The notes under the pieces were generated by a model that made no database searches, was not told the DNA's origin, and saw only the letters and a program-made list of their open reading frames with translations. DNA of 64,000 nt from Yoonia tamlensis (GTDB lineage Bacteria; Pseudomonadota; Alphaproteobacteria; Rhodobacterales; Rhodobacteraceae), in the NCBI RefSeq assembly GCF_900115105.1, contig NZ_FOYP01000001.1, positions 1,142,097 to 1,206,096 of the forward strand. Direction: 5' to 3'. This document shows, in pieces, positions 19,181 through 29,473 of this stretch. The translations under genes were made by a program, and so were the position numbers. Each line of letters begins with the position of its first letter. Position 1 is the first letter of the stretch.

Positions 19181-19759
19181 ATGTCTGATTTTTGGTCCCA
19201 TTTTCCGCCAATGAACACCCGCACCCACGAGGCATGCGGCGCGGCGGCGCCGGCCTTTGCGGCGGCATTGGCAGGGCATTTATGCGGGGCGAATGGCAAA
19301 ACCGTGTTCTGGCTGCGCGAATCGTGGGCTGGCGCGCAACTGAATCCGGTTGGGTTTGCGGCCTATCTGGACCCAAAGCAGTTGCTGATTGCAAAAGCTG
19401 CCCGTCAGATTGATGCGCTTGCCGCCGCAGAGGAAGCCTTGCGATCCGGCCATATCGCGCTGGTGGTGATCGAACTAAGCGCGCGGATCGGATTGACCGA
19501 AGGACGGCGGTTGCAGCTTGCCGCGCAAGAAGGCGGCGCGATGGGCCTGTGCCTGATCCCCGAAGCGATGGGCAGCAATGCCGCGCAAACGCGCTGGCGT
19601 TGCACGCCGGTTTTTGATCCCGGCGGGGCGGGCGCGGACTCGACTTTGCAGCATTGGGAAATTATAAAGAACAAATCAGGAACATTAACGGGATGGAACG
19701 TAGGGTGGCATGCGCAAACGCGTCGTATCAATGTGGTTTCCAAACCTGCCCAGCGATAG
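19181..19759 (+). CDS. imuA: SOS mutasome protein ImuA
   Basis: 192 residues from ATG 19181; a GTG lies just before it at 19178. It is a small RecA/SulA-related protein that works with ImuB and DnaE2 in error-prone translesion synthesis. FWLRESWAGAQLNPVGFAAYLDPKQLLIA and ALVVIELSARIGLTEGRRLQLAAQEGG follow the ImuA pattern. It is preceded by a LexA box. Its 3' end overlaps imuB by 50 bases. Confidence 0.88.
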   Translation: MSDFWSHFPPMNTRTHEACGAAAPAFAAALAGHLCGANGKTVFWLRESWAGAQLNPVGFAAYLDPKQLLIAKAARQIDALAAAEEALRSGHIALVVIELSARIGLTEGRRLQLAAQEGGAMGLCLIPEAMGSNAAQTRWRCTPVFDPGGAGADSTLQHWEIIKNKSGTLTGWNVGWHAQTRRINVVSKPAQR

Positions 19760-21173
19760 GGTCGCGCGGGGTGGGGCGATCGTGGCCGATGATACGCGCC
19801 CGTTTGTTGTCACGCATCACGCGCAAAACACCGACCGGATTTATTGCCTGAATGGTGCCGCTGCCGCCCAAGGGTTGCATCGCGATATGGGGTTTTCGGA
19901 CGCGCGCGCCTATTGCCCCGATCTGCAAAGCTGTCCGGCGGATCCGGTTGCCGATGCGCGGTTTTTGCGCATGCTGGCAAGGTGGAGCAAGCGCTACTGC
20001 CCGTGGGTGGGGCTGGACGGTATCGACGGGCTTTTGCTGAATATCGCAGGGTCGGCGCATCTGTTCGGCGGTGAAGACGCGATGTTGGATGATATGCGCG
20101 CGCGCCTATTGCGTGCGGGGCTAAAGGGGCGTGTCGCTGTGGCTGATACGCGCGGCGCAGCGTGGGCGCTGACGCATTTCGGGCGGGGAAGCCCAGGCGA
20201 AGATATCGCGCGCCTGCCTGTGGCGGCGCTGCGACTGGATGCAAAAACGGATGCCGCGCTGCAGCGGCTTGGCCTGCGTAAAATTTCGGATCTGACCGCG
20301 CTGCCGCGCGCCACTATTGCGCGTCGCTTTGGGCCTGACGTGGTGCTGCGTCTGGATCAGGCAATGGGCGCGCGCGACGAAGATATTTCGCCGCTCAAAG
20401 ATGCGCCAAATTACGGGGTGCGGATGACATTGCCTGACCCTATCGGGCTCAGCGGTGATGTGATGGCGGGCACTGCACGGCTGCTGGACCGGCTGTGTGC
20501 CAAGCTCAAAGATCAGGACATGGGTGCGCGAAAATTGCAGCTGCATTTGCGCCGCGTTGACCAAGGCGCGCAGGTTGTTGAATTGCGGCTGGCCGCCCCC
20601 ATGCGCGATGCGGGCCGGATTTTGCCGCTGTTTGAACGCGGCGTGGGCGCGGTTGATGCAGGTTACGGCATTGATCAAATCCGCCTGATCGCGGTTCAGG
20701 TCGAACATTTGCCCAAGGCGCAGATTACCTATGGGGCGGCAACGCGCAGTGACGGGGTTGATGACCTGATCACGCGGATTGGTAACCGCATCGGGCTGGA
20801 CAATATCCACCGCTTTTTGCCTGCCGATAGCCATATCCCCGAACGCAGTTTTCAAATCGCCGCGGCGGCTTATAGCCGGTCTGAGGGCGCTTGGGTGGCA
20901 TTGCGTCCACGCCCGTTACACTTATTTGCGCCCGAACCAATTGCAGGGGCAGGCGCGCGCCCGCCGCAGAATTTTCGCTGGCGGCGCATGGCGTTAACCG
21001 TAGGCCACGCCACTGGCCCCGAACGGATCGCGCCAGAATGGTGGTTGCCCGATGAAAATTGGCGGTCAGGCCTGCGCGATTATTGGAAGGTGGACACGGT
21101 GCAGGGCCGCAGGCTTTGGCTTTATTATACACCGCAAAATCCGGGCTGGTTTGTGCAGGGAGAATTCGCATGA
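19710..21173 (+). CDS. imuB: Y-family polymerase-like protein ImuB
   Basis: 487 residues. ImuB is a Y-family polymerase relative that has lost catalytic acidic residues and acts as the hub linking ImuA, the beta clamp and DnaE2. RKRVVSMWFPNLPSDRV at the start and VGLDGIDGLLLNIAGSAHLFGGE in the palm region match the family; VGLDGIDGLLLNIAG occupies the place of a catalytic motif. The start overlaps imuA by 50 bases, and the stop overlaps the dnaE2 ATG (ATGA), showing tight translational coupling. Confidence 0.93.
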   Translation: MRKRVVSMWFPNLPSDRVARGGAIVADDTRPFVVTHHAQNTDRIYCLNGAAAAQGLHRDMGFSDARAYCPDLQSCPADPVADARFLRMLARWSKRYCPWVGLDGIDGLLLNIAGSAHLFGGEDAMLDDMRARLLRAGLKGRVAVADTRGAAWALTHFGRGSPGEDIARLPVAALRLDAKTDAALQRLGLRKISDLTALPRATIARRFGPDVVLRLDQAMGARDEDISPLKDAPNYGVRMTLPDPIGLSGDVMAGTARLLDRLCAKLKDQDMGARKLQLHLRRVDQGAQVVELRLAAPMRDAGRILPLFERGVGAVDAGYGIDQIRLIAVQVEHLPKAQITYGAATRSDGVDDLITRIGNRIGLDNIHRFLPADSHIPERSFQIAAAAYSRSEGAWVALRPRPLHLFAPEPIAGAGARPPQNFRWRRMALTVGHATGPERIAPEWWLPDENWRSGLRDYWKVDTVQGRRLWLYYTPQNPGWFVQGEFA

Positions 21174-24100
21174 CCGCGCGCCCGCCATCCATCGCACAGG
21201 GTTATGCCGAATTGGGGGTGACCACCAATTTCACCTTTTTGCGCGGGGCATCACACCCCGAGGAAATGGTCGCCAGAGCGGCCGAGCTAGGTCTGCAAGC
21301 GCTGGCGATCACGGACCGCAATTCACTGGCCGGTGTGGTGCGGGCGTTTTCGGCCCGCCGAGAGTTGCAACGCGCAGATCCTGACCGCCGCCTGCCAAAA
21401 CTGATCATCGGTACGCGGCTGGTCTTGCGCGATTGCGATACGCATTGGTTGGCGCTGCCGCATGATCGGGCGGGCTATGCGCGGTTGACGCGGTTGCTGA
21501 CATTGGGCAAACGGCGCGCGCCCAAGGGCGAATGCCATCTGGACCTGCGCGATCTGGAACAGGGCGGGGCAGGGATGACGTTGATTGCGCTTCCTCAAAA
21601 AGGCTTGCGCGCCAGTCAGGCAGGTATCACGCGCCTGCGCAAATGCTATCCAAGTGATGTCTATCTGGGGGCCGCACCCCGCTATGACGGCAGCGACCAG
21701 CGCTATTTTGACGCCTGCGCGCAGCTTGCCTTGCGCTGTGCGGCACCGATGGTGGCGGTGGGGGATGTGCTGATGCATCACGGATCACGTCGGCAACTGG
21801 CCGATGTGCTGACCTGCATGCGCGACCATATCACGATTGACCAGATCGGCACGCGCGCATTGCCCAATGCGGAACGGCGGCTGAAGGGGGCGGGGGATAT
21901 GCAGCGGCTGTTTGCGCGCCACCCCGCCGCCTTGCGCCGCACGGTGCAAATCGCCGCGCAATCCAGTTTTTGCCTCTCAGAGTTAAGCTATGAATACCCC
22001 GACGAGATTTCAGGCGATGAACCACCCCAAGACCGGCTCGTGCGGTTGGCGCATGCAGGGCTGAAAACACGCTATCCGCAAGGGGCATCTGACCGCGCGA
22101 TTGCGCAGATGTATAAGGAACTGGATCTTGTCAAAACGCTTGATTTTCCGGCCTATTTTCTGACGGTGCATGACATCGTGCAATTTGCGCGCGGGCAGGG
22201 GATTTTGTGCCAGGGGCGCGGATCGGCGGCCAATTCTATCCTGTGTTATCTGCTTGGGATCACCGATGTCAGCCCCGAAACCATCACCATGGTCGTGGAA
22301 CGGTTCGTGTCAGAACATAGGGGCGAACCCCCTGATATTGATGTCGATTTTGAACATGAACGCCGCGAAGAGGTGATCCAGCATATCTATGCCAAATACG
22401 GGCGGCACCGCGCCGGGCTTTGTGCCACCGTGATCCATTTCCGGTCGCGTGCCGCCATCCGCGAGGTGGGCAAGGTCATGGGGCTGTCCCAAGATGTGAC
22501 CGCCAATCTGTCGGGGCAAATCTGGGGCATGTCGAACGGCGGGGCGGACCCTGAACGGATCAAGGAGCTGGGCCTTGATATGTCTGACCCGCGACTGGCG
22601 CAGACGATTAAACTCATTGGCGAGATTATCGGGTTTCCGCGCCATCTGTCGCAACATGTTGGCGGGTTTATCATCACCAAGGGGCGGCTGGATGAGCTTT
22701 GCCCGATTGAAAACGCCGCGATGGATGACCGCACGATTATCGAATGGGACAAGGATGACATCGACGCGTTGGGTATTCTTAAGGTAGATATCTTATCGCT
22801 GGGAATGCTGACCTGTATCCGCAAAAGCTTTGATCTGATCGCGCAGCATGGCGGGCCAGATTATAGCATTGCCAGCGTGCCACAGGCGGATGCGCCGACC
22901 TTTGATATGCTGTGCATTGCCGATGCGATCGGGGTGTTTCAGGTCGAAAGCCGCGCGCAGATGAATTTCCTGCCGCGGATGCAGCCGCGCGTGTTCTATG
23001 ATCTGGTGATCGAGGTCGCCATCGTGCGCCCCGGTCCGATCCAGGGCGGGATGGTGCATCCCTATATCAACCGCAGGCAGGGCAAGGAACCTGTATCTTT
23101 CCCGTCGAAAGAACTGGAAAACGTGTTGGGAAAGACGCTTGGCGTGCCCTTGTTCCAAGAACAAGCCATGCAAATTGCCGTGGTGGCCGCCGGGTTTTCA
23201 CCGTCAGAGGCGGATAAGCTGCGCCGATCTATGGCAACCTTCCGGCGGATGGGCACCATTGGGCAGTTGCGCGACAAATTCATCGCCGGAATGCTGGAAC
23301 GCGGCTATGAACCCGATTTTGCGCAAAGCTGCTTTTCACAGATCGAAGGCTTTGGCGAATACGGGTTCCCCGAAAGCCATGCCGCCGCCTTTGCGATGTT
23401 GGCTTATGTGTCGGCTTGGCTCAAATGTCACCATCCGGCGGCCTTTGCCTGCGGGCTGCTGAATGCGCAGCCGATGGGGTTTTATGCGCCTGCGCAAATT
23501 GTGCGTGATGCACGCGAACACCAGATCGAGGTGCGCCCGATCTGCGTCAACACCAGCGATTGGGATAATAAGCTCGAAAAACGCAGCGATGGGACGCTGG
23601 CGCTGCGGCTTGGGTTTCGCCAGATCAAAGGGTTTCGCGAGGAAGATGCCGGCTGGATCGTGGCCGCGCGCGGCAATGGTTACCGCGATCCGCAAGCGTT
23701 GTGGCTGCGCGCAGGCGTTGGCCCGTCTGTGCTGGAACGGCTGGCCGAGGCGGATGCCTATGCCGATATGGGGCTGGGGCGGCGCGATGCGCTTTGGGCG
23801 GTGAAAGCGATTAAGGGCAATGCGCCGCTGCCGCTGTTCAGTGATCCTTTGGATGGTGAAGGGATTGCAGAGCCAAGCGTGACCCTGCCCGCGATGCATC
23901 TGGGCGAAGAGGTTGTCGAAGATTATGTCGCGATGCGCCTGTCGCTTAAGGCGCACCCGATGGAACTGCTGCGCCCGCATCTGAACGGGCTCACCCCGCA
24001 CGCCACCTTGCCGGATGTGCCGCTGGGGCAGGTGCAGGTCTGCGGGTTGGTGATCACGCGCCAACGTCCCGGCACCGCCTCGGGCGTTGTATTCTTGACC

Positions 24101-24415
24101 ATCGAAGACGAAACAGGGGTCGCAAATGTTGTGGTCTGGAAGACGATCTATAAACAGTTTCGCCGCGCGGTGATGGGGGGGCGGCTTTTACGGATCACCG
24201 GATATGTGCAGCGCGAAGGCATTGTTGTGCATGTGATTGCGCAGCATGTCGCGGATATTTCAGACCAGTTGCGCACGCTTGGGCACCCGATGGACGCGGC
24301 CGTGGGTATTACCCAACCGCAAGCCGACGATGCACCGCGACCGCGCGCGCAACCACGCGCGATGCATCCGCGCGATCAGGCAAAGCGGCTTTTTCCAAGC
24401 CGCGATTTTCACTAG
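21170..24415 (+). CDS. dnaE2: Error-prone DNA polymerase III alpha subunit DnaE2 (ImuC)
   Basis: 1081 residues from the ATG at 21170; an in-frame open stretch back to 21059 lies inside imuB. DnaE2 is the catalytic subunit of SOS mutagenesis in bacteria without UmuDC. The PHP domain begins at YAELGVTTNFTFLRGASHPEEM; the polymerase core includes GRGSAANSILCYLLGI and PDIDVDFEHERREEV with the catalytic Asp residues. The FPESHAAAFAMLAYVSAWLKCHHP block and a C-terminal OB fold follow. GGGAG precedes the ATG. It is convergent with bmt, only two bases apart. Confidence 0.97.
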   Translation: MTARPPSIAQGYAELGVTTNFTFLRGASHPEEMVARAAELGLQALAITDRNSLAGVVRAFSARRELQRADPDRRLPKLIIGTRLVLRDCDTHWLALPHDRAGYARLTRLLTLGKRRAPKGECHLDLRDLEQGGAGMTLIALPQKGLRASQAGITRLRKCYPSDVYLGAAPRYDGSDQRYFDACAQLALRCAAPMVAVGDVLMHHGSRRQLADVLTCMRDHITIDQIGTRALPNAERRLKGAGDMQRLFARHPAALRRTVQIAAQSSFCLSELSYEYPDEISGDEPPQDRLVRLAHAGLKTRYPQGASDRAIAQMYKELDLVKTLDFPAYFLTVHDIVQFARGQGILCQGRGSAANSILCYLLGITDVSPETITMVVERFVSEHRGEPPDIDVDFEHERREEVIQHIYAKYGRHRAGLCATVIHFRSRAAIREVGKVMGLSQDVTANLSGQIWGMSNGGADPERIKELGLDMSDPRLAQTIKLIGEIIGFPRHLSQHVGGFIITKGRLDELCPIENAAMDDRTIIEWDKDDIDALGILKVDILSLGMLTCIRKSFDLIAQHGGPDYSIASVPQADAPTFDMLCIADAIGVFQVESRAQMNFLPRMQPRVFYDLVIEVAIVRPGPIQGGMVHPYINRRQGKEPVSFPSKELENVLGKTLGVPLFQEQAMQIAVVAAGFSPSEADKLRRSMATFRRMGTIGQLRDKFIAGMLERGYEPDFAQSCFSQIEGFGEYGFPESHAAAFAMLAYVSAWLKCHHPAAFACGLLNAQPMGFYAPAQIVRDAREHQIEVRPICVNTSDWDNKLEKRSDGTLALRLGFRQIKGFREEDAGWIVAARGNGYRDPQALWLRAGVGPSVLERLAEADAYADMGLGRRDALWAVKAIKGNAPLPLFSDPLDGEGIAEPSVTLPAMHLGEEVVEDYVAMRLSLKAHPMELLRPHLNGLTPHATLPDVPLGQVQVCGLVITRQRPGTASGVVFLTIEDETGVANVVVWKTIYKQFRRAVMGGRLLRITGYVQREGIVVHVIAQHVADISDQLRTLGHPMDAAVGITQPQADDAPRPRAQPRAMHPRDQAKRLFPSRDFH

Positions 24416-24417
24416 GC

Positions 24418-25431
24418 TTACTTGCGGCGGCGGCCCCGACGCGCAGCCGCCTCTGGTCCGGCACCGTCGGTGCCGTCGGAAGCGGATGAAAACCCGCCCA
24501 ACTCTTTGGAAATCTGCTCCAATGTCGGGCGGTCCCCGCGCGGCCGTGTTTCCAACGCTTCGCGCATGGCGCGCAGATGTTCTGGCGTTGTGCCACAGCA
24601 GCCGCCAATGATCGTCGCACCACAGTCACGCGCCAGCACGGCATAATCACCCATCAATTCCGGCGTGCCATCATAATGGATATGGCCGTCGTGGTATTTG
24701 GGGATGCCTGCATTGCCCTTGGCGATGATTGGCGCGGTTGGCCCCGCAGCCGAAAAACCCAGCACAGTGCGCAGCAAATCGGATGCGCCAACACCGCAGT
24801 TGGCCCCGAATGCCAGCGGCTGATAGGCCAGCTTGCCGACCTTTTTCACCATATCAGCCGAGGTCAGCCCCATCATCGTGCGTCCGGCAGTGTCAAAGCT
24901 CATGGTGCCACACCACGGCATATCCGCCATTGCAAAGGCTTCGGCCGCCGCTTCGAATTCCTCGGCGGCAGAAATCGTTTCGACCCAAAGCACGTCTGCG
25001 CCGCCCTCTTTGAGCCCCTCGGCCTGTTCGTGGAACATCTCGACGGCGCGCGCGTGGGTCAACGTGCCCATCGGCGCCATGATTTCGCCGGTCGGGCCGA
25101 CGGAACCTGCGACAACAATTTTGCGACCGGATGCGTCGGCGATTTCACGCCCCAGTTCTGCGGCGGCTATGTTCAATTCCCGCACCCGCGATTCCGCACC
25201 GTGCAGTTTCAAACGTGACGCATTCGCGCCAAAGCTGTTGGTCAGGAAAATATCACTGCCCGCGTCAGCGGCACCTTTATATAGGGCCTTGATCTTGGCG
25301 GTTTCGTCGATGTTCCACATCTCGGGGGCGTCGCCGGACATCAACCCCATATTAAACAGGTTGGTCCCCGTCGCACCATCAGCCATCAGCCAGTCGCGTG
25401 TTTCAAGCAGTTCTGAAAGGGCGTTTGTCAT
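24418..25431 (-). CDS. bmt: Betaine--homocysteine S-methyltransferase (Bmt)
   Basis: 337 residues. Zinc-dependent homocysteine methyltransferase domain. The N-terminal DGATGTNL and the ligands C212 (GANCGVG), C278 and C279 (GGCCGTT) are all present. It makes methionine from homocysteine, most likely with glycine betaine as donor in Rhodobacterales, where it starts betaine breakdown to dimethylglycine. The Ala/Arg-rich tail ends in RRGRRRK. Its ATG overlaps the end of the decayed mprF-like gene upstream (ATGA), so its translation was once coupled to that gene. The betaine donor is inferred from family and clade. Confidence 0.88.
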   Translation of the reverse strand: MTNALSELLETRDWLMADGATGTNLFNMGLMSGDAPEMWNIDETAKIKALYKGAADAGSDIFLTNSFGANASRLKLHGAESRVRELNIAAAELGREIADASGRKIVVAGSVGPTGEIMAPMGTLTHARAVEMFHEQAEGLKEGGADVLWVETISAAEEFEAAAEAFAMADMPWCGTMSFDTAGRTMMGLTSADMVKKVGKLAYQPLAFGANCGVGASDLLRTVLGFSAAGPTAPIIAKGNAGIPKYHDGHIHYDGTPELMGDYAVLARDCGATIIGGCCGTTPEHLRAMREALETRPRGDRPTLEQISKELGGFSSASDGTDGAGPEAAARRGRRRK

Positions 25432-27190
25432 GATTTTTGTGGCCTTTGATTATGTTGCAAGCGTCGCTTGTCACGTTTGGGCATAAACTTCAATTCCAAA
25501 GGCAATAATTTGATCACATGCAACAGTCGCAACGGCAGGTTTGCGACAGGGCGCTGGACCGCAAGCGCGATGAAAAAACCGCTAAGCCAAAAGGCGATCC
25601 GGTTGGGCGCACAGTGATAGCGCCCGACCCAAACAGGCGCAAAACTGCGTTTGAACTGTGAAAGGCCCCGCCGGTTGGCCCAAACAGCGGGGGTGCTTTG
25701 CGGATCAGGCACACAGGCAAGCGAAAGCTGCGCAATGCATTCGGTGTGGGCGGCCCCAATGGCCGCGACCACAGCCATATGGATTGCCCCGTCAGACAGC
25801 CCGCTGCGGTAGCGGATCAGATCAAGATGCCAGCCGTCATGGCCGGTCAGAAATGTCACGAAACCGCGCGGGCACCCGTCTTGCAAAATCAGGAAAACGC
25901 GTTGTCGCCCGATCAGTTTCGGGCAAAAACGGCCCATTGAAAACCCCAGCTCACTGCCGTGCGCGCGCGCCCAGTCCCGCGCAATGCCGTGCATCGTTTC
26001 GATATATGCGCCGCCATCGACCGCGCGAATGGAAACCCCTGCGCGTTAGGCGATCCGCATTTTGTGCCGCAAACCTTGCTTTTGCGCGCCCTCTACCGAC
26101 TACTGCGCAGGGCGGATTATAGCCTCGATGGCGATGCGCCGCATATGCCAGCCGGCATTCTTGGCACTATTGGCAACCCGTCCGGAACAATTGTAAAACA
26201 CTGTACACAGCATTGATCTATATGCATTTCGTGCGAATTTTCTGAAATTTTTGCAAGGCTCTTTTGCGCCGATGCTACATAGGAAAAACGGCAGATGCGC
26301 GACCAGATGAAAACCTTGGGTCTGCTTGCGCCGCGCCGCTGACTGCCCCGACAAGCCCCAAAGCGCAGGCTGGCACTCGGGCGGGACAACGCAGCGCTGT
26401 GCAAAGGCAATAACCAGCAGCGCAAACACGAAGGGTAACAGATAATAGATCACCCGAAACGCGATCAATGCGGCCACGACCCGTTCGTCACCGCCCAAAA
26501 GCATCAAAAGCGTCAGATCGAATGCGCCCGCGCCCGCAGGTGCATTCGCCAATAGCAACGCACCCAAAGCAAGGATGTAGGCGGCAAGCACGGTGCCAAA
26601 ACCAAAAATTTCTGCCTCGGTAAGCAAAAAGTAAAGCCCATCAGCCGCGCGAAATAGCCGGGTCCGATAAAATAGGCGGCCAGCGCCACCCCCAAACAGC
26701 CCAGCCCGACCAGCACCGCAGGCGCGGAAAGCCACCAACCGGCGGCCATTGCGTAAAACCTCCAGCATGCAAAAAATGCCAGCGGCACTGCCGCTGAAAC
26801 GGCCCCGATCTGTCTTAGCGAAAGTTGCGGCAACATATGCCGCCGGATCAGCGCAGCACTTAATGTGCCGAATCCGACAAATTGGGCAAAAGCGATGGCC
26901 GTGGTCCCGCTGCGCGCGGCAATTGCAGGGCTTGTCTCCGTGTGCAAGATTTCATGCCAGATGACATCATATTGCCCCACGGTACGCAGGCTGGCCCACG
27001 TCGCCAATAGCGCTGCAATGCCTGCAAACGCGGATAAGTCCCCAAGCGCGCCCCAGATTGCCGCGGCGTCCATCGCACCCAAGCGGTCGCGCGTGATCAA
27101 AAGGCAGATAATGCCGATCGCGCAGGCAACGCCGAATTTGATGCCACCAGCGCCCGCCTGCTGGCGGTTTTTAGACGGTGAAAAAATCAT
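25428..27190 (-). pseudogene. Decayed MprF-like phosphatidylglycerol lysyltransferase gene
   Basis: Three open pieces together resemble one gene. The N-terminal piece (27190 to about 26650) encodes hydrophobic flippase-like helices. The frame then shifts by one base near 26645-26652, in a CGCGCG run, to a piece with LANAPAGAGAFDLTLLMLLGG. This piece runs to an in-frame TAG at 26100-26102 and a TAA at 26046-26048, after which the same frame continues to 25428. Family-like text spans both stops: FYNCSGRVANSAKNAGW, then SVEGAQKQGLRHKMRIA, then GSELGFSMGRF and WHLDLIRYRSG from the synthase (DUF2156) domain. Some central residues may also be missing. An intact copy would add lysine to phosphatidylglycerol and flip it. 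Both stops fit C-to-T changes of Gln codons. Translation of the last fragment (25994-25428) could still feed bmt. Confidence 0.75.
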
Positions 27191-27278
27191 GCCTGCTCCG
27201 ATCGATGGGACCGGCGTAAGCTATTGAAATGAATCGCCCCTTAATGCCCGTGAAAATATTAGCAGCAGGGCGCACCCT

Positions 27279-27593
27279 TTAGCATTCGCGCAACACTTGT
27301 GCCTTTGCTTCTTGTAGCAGGGTGGTCATTTGCGCGTGCAAAGTGGCCCCGTCTACACGCGGGCCAAGATCTGCAGCCAGCTTTTGCAAGATCACGCTAT
27401 CATCGCGTGCTGCTGTGCCGACTTTGACGATTTCATCTGCATAAGCGGCTGTTTCTGAAATGTTTTTATCCAAAAGTGCCGCAGCCCATTCGCCAAGCAG
27501 ATGATTGCGCCGTGCAATCGCGTTAAACTGCATTTCCTGATCATGTGCGAATTTTGCTTCGAATGCGCGTTCGCGCTCTTCTAACGTGTTCAT
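27279..27593 (-). CDS. DUF1476 protein, ATP synthase zeta-type inhibitor
   Basis: 104 residues from the ATG at 27593, with GAGG upstream; the reading frame upstream of it looks non-coding. MNTLEERERAFEAKFAHDQEMQFNAIARRNHLLGEWAA is the DUF1476 start. In Paracoccus denitrificans the DUF1476 protein is the zeta subunit, which plugs the F1 motor through its N-terminal helix and blocks ATP hydrolysis. The N-terminal inhibitory stretch is intact here. The F1Fo operon is not in the window. Helical and cytoplasmic. Confidence 0.88.
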   Translation of the reverse strand: MNTLEERERAFEAKFAHDQEMQFNAIARRNHLLGEWAAALLDKNISETAAYADEIVKVGTAARDDSVILQKLAADLGPRVDGATLHAQMTTLLQEAKAQVLREC

Positions 27594-27725
27594 GGCAACC
27601 TCGTGGTTTTGTTGAACCGATATTGAATATATGGGGGGCTGGGTGCTTGCCCGCAAGGTTTGCTTGCACTATGACGCGCCTATGACGCAGCCCAGGGCGG
27701 GCAGGCGCAGCACAAAGGGGTGAGC

Positions 27726-28487
27726 ATGGCACGCCGCAAGAAGATATACGAAGGCAAGGCAAAGATCCTTTATGAAGGCCCTGAGCCCGGGACGCTTGTG
27801 CAATATTTCAAAGACGACGCAACCGCTTTTAACGCCGAGAAAAAAGCCGTGATCGACGGTAAGGGCGTATTGAACAACCGGCTGTCCGAATTCTTTATGA
27901 CCGGCCTTTCCAATATCGGTATCCCGACGCATTTCATCAAACGCCTGAATATGCGCGAACAGCTGATCCGTCAGGTTGAAATCATCCCTCTCGAGGTGAT
28001 CGTGCGCAACGTTGCGGCCGGATCAATGGCCAAACGTCTGGGCATGGAAGAAGGTGCGCCACTGCCGCGCCCGATCGTCGAATTTTCATATAAAGACGAT
28101 GCATTGGGTGATCCGCTGGTCCCCGAAGAATATATTGTTGCATTTGGCTGGGCCAGTCAGCAGGACCTTGATGATATCGTCAGCCTGGCATTGCGCGTGA
28201 ACGACTGGATGTCGGGCGTGATGTTTGGTGTCGGGATCAAACTGGTCGATTTCAAGATCGAAGTTGGCCGCGTTTGGGATAACGAATTCCCGCGTCTGCT
28301 TTTGGCCGATGAAATCAGCCCTGACAGCTGCCGCTTGTGGGATATTGAAACGGGTCAAAAGCTGGACAAGGACGTTTTCCGCCGCGATTTGGGCAATCTG
28401 ACCGATGCCTATACCGAAGTCGCCAAACGTCTGGGCGTGATGCCCTCTAATGTGACCCATGCAACCAAACCCACATTGATCAACTGA
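27726..28487 (+). CDS. purC: SAICAR synthetase (phosphoribosylaminoimidazole-succinocarboxamide synthase)
   Basis: 253 residues from the ATG at 27726, with GGGGTGA upstream; a GTG at 27720 is in frame. It joins CAIR and aspartate with ATP in purine synthesis. [33 protein letters not shown] and [12 protein letters not shown]...[15 protein letters not shown] are family hallmarks. First gene of purC-purS-purQ. Confidence 0.97.
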   Translation: MARRKKIYEGKAKILYEGPEPGTLVQYFKDDATAFNAEKKAVIDGKGVLNNRLSEFFMTGLSNIGIPTHFIKRLNMREQLIRQVEIIPLEVIVRNVAAGSMAKRLGMEEGAPLPRPIVEFSYKDDALGDPLVPEEYIVAFGWASQQDLDDIVSLALRVNDWMSGVMFGVGIKLVDFKIEVGRVWDNEFPRLLLADEISPDSCRLWDIETGQKLDKDVFRRDLGNLTDAYTEVAKRLGVMPSNVTHATKPTLIN

Positions 28488-28529
28488 ACCTGATCCGCCA
28501 CTAACCTATCAATACAGGGAAACCCGCCG

Positions 28530-28760
28530 ATGAAAGCCCGCGTCTATGTAATGTTGAAAAACGGTGTCCTTGATCCCCAAGGCGAAGCTGTGCGCCATGC
28601 GCTTGGCACATTGGGGTTTGACGGGGTGCAAGGGGTGCGTCAGGGCAAGGTGATCGAACTGGATCTTGCGGATGGCACCACCGAGGACGCAATCGCGCAG
28701 ATGTGTGAAAAACTGCTCGCGAACACAGTGATCGAAAGCTACCGGATCGAGGTGCAGTGA
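28530..28760 (+). CDS. purS: FGAM synthase small subunit PurS
   Basis: 76 residues. PurS bridges PurL and PurQ in the three-subunit FGAM synthase. [29 protein letters not shown] is the family start. An AGGGAAA ribosome-binding site precedes the ATG. The TGA overlaps the purQ ATG by one base. purL is not in the window. Confidence 0.96.
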   Translation: MKARVYVMLKNGVLDPQGEAVRHALGTLGFDGVQGVRQGKVIELDLADGTTEDAIAQMCEKLLANTVIESYRIEVQ

Positions 28761-29428
28761 TGCGCGCCGCTGTCGTCGTTTTCCCCGGTTCAAACTGCGA
28801 TCGTGATATGGCCGTGGCCCTGCGCGCGGCGGGTGCCGATGTGCAGATGGTCTGGCACAAGGATGCGGATTTGCCTGCCGATATCGATCTGGTTGCCGTG
28901 CCGGGCGGGTTTTCATTTGGTGACTACCTGCGGTGCGGTGCCATTGCGGCGCAATCACCGATTTGCAAGGCCGTGGTCGCACATGCGCAGCGCGGCGGCT
29001 ATGTGCTGGGTGTGTGTAACGGGTTTCAGGTGCTGACCGAAACAGGGCTGTTGCCGGGTGCGTTGATGCGCAATTCCAACCTTAAGTTCATCTGCAAAGA
29101 TGTTGATCTTGTTGTTAAAACGACCGATAGCGCCTTTACATCCGCCCATACGGTCGGTGACATGGTTCGCTATCCGGTTGCGCATCATGATGGCAATTAT
29201 TCGATCGATAGTGACGGTTTGGCCCGCATTACCGGCGACGACCGGATTGCCTTTAGCTATGCACAAAACCCCAACGGGTCGGTTGCGGATATTGCCGGTG
29301 TCTTGTCTGAAAACCGGCGTGTGCTGGGTATGATGCCGCATCCCGAACGTGCGGTGGATGCCGGACACGGTGGCACCGACGGGCAGGCGCTTTTCCGCGG
29401 GCTGCTTGATCAATTGGTTTCTGCCTGA
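28760..29428 (+). CDS. purQ: FGAM synthase glutaminase subunit PurQ
   Basis: 222 residues. Class I glutamine amidotransferase that feeds ammonia to PurL. The nucleophile Cys is in [14 protein letters not shown] and the catalytic His/Glu in [22 protein letters not shown] near the start is typical. Its ATG overlaps the purS stop, so the two are made in equal supply. Confidence 0.97.
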   Translation: MRAAVVVFPGSNCDRDMAVALRAAGADVQMVWHKDADLPADIDLVAVPGGFSFGDYLRCGAIAAQSPICKAVVAHAQRGGYVLGVCNGFQVLTETGLLPGALMRNSNLKFICKDVDLVVKTTDSAFTSAHTVGDMVRYPVAHHDGNYSIDSDGLARITGDDRIAFSYAQNPNGSVADIAGVLSENRRVLGMMPHPERAVDAGHGGTDGQALFRGLLDQLVSA

Positions 29429-29473
29429 ACCTGCGCGCTTGCTGCGCGGACTGCGGGGTCCTAGACTGCGCGG

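Noticed and set aside
24418..25431. Bmt as the methyltransferase partner of the corrinoid protein
   Set aside because: Bmt belongs to the zinc-dependent direct homocysteine methyltransferase family, which needs no corrinoid, and lies 5 kb away beyond the imu cassette.
26100..26768. A separate 222-residue gene
   Set aside because: Its text continues the membrane domain of the upstream frame and the synthase domain of the downstream frame, so it is the middle of a broken mprF-like gene.
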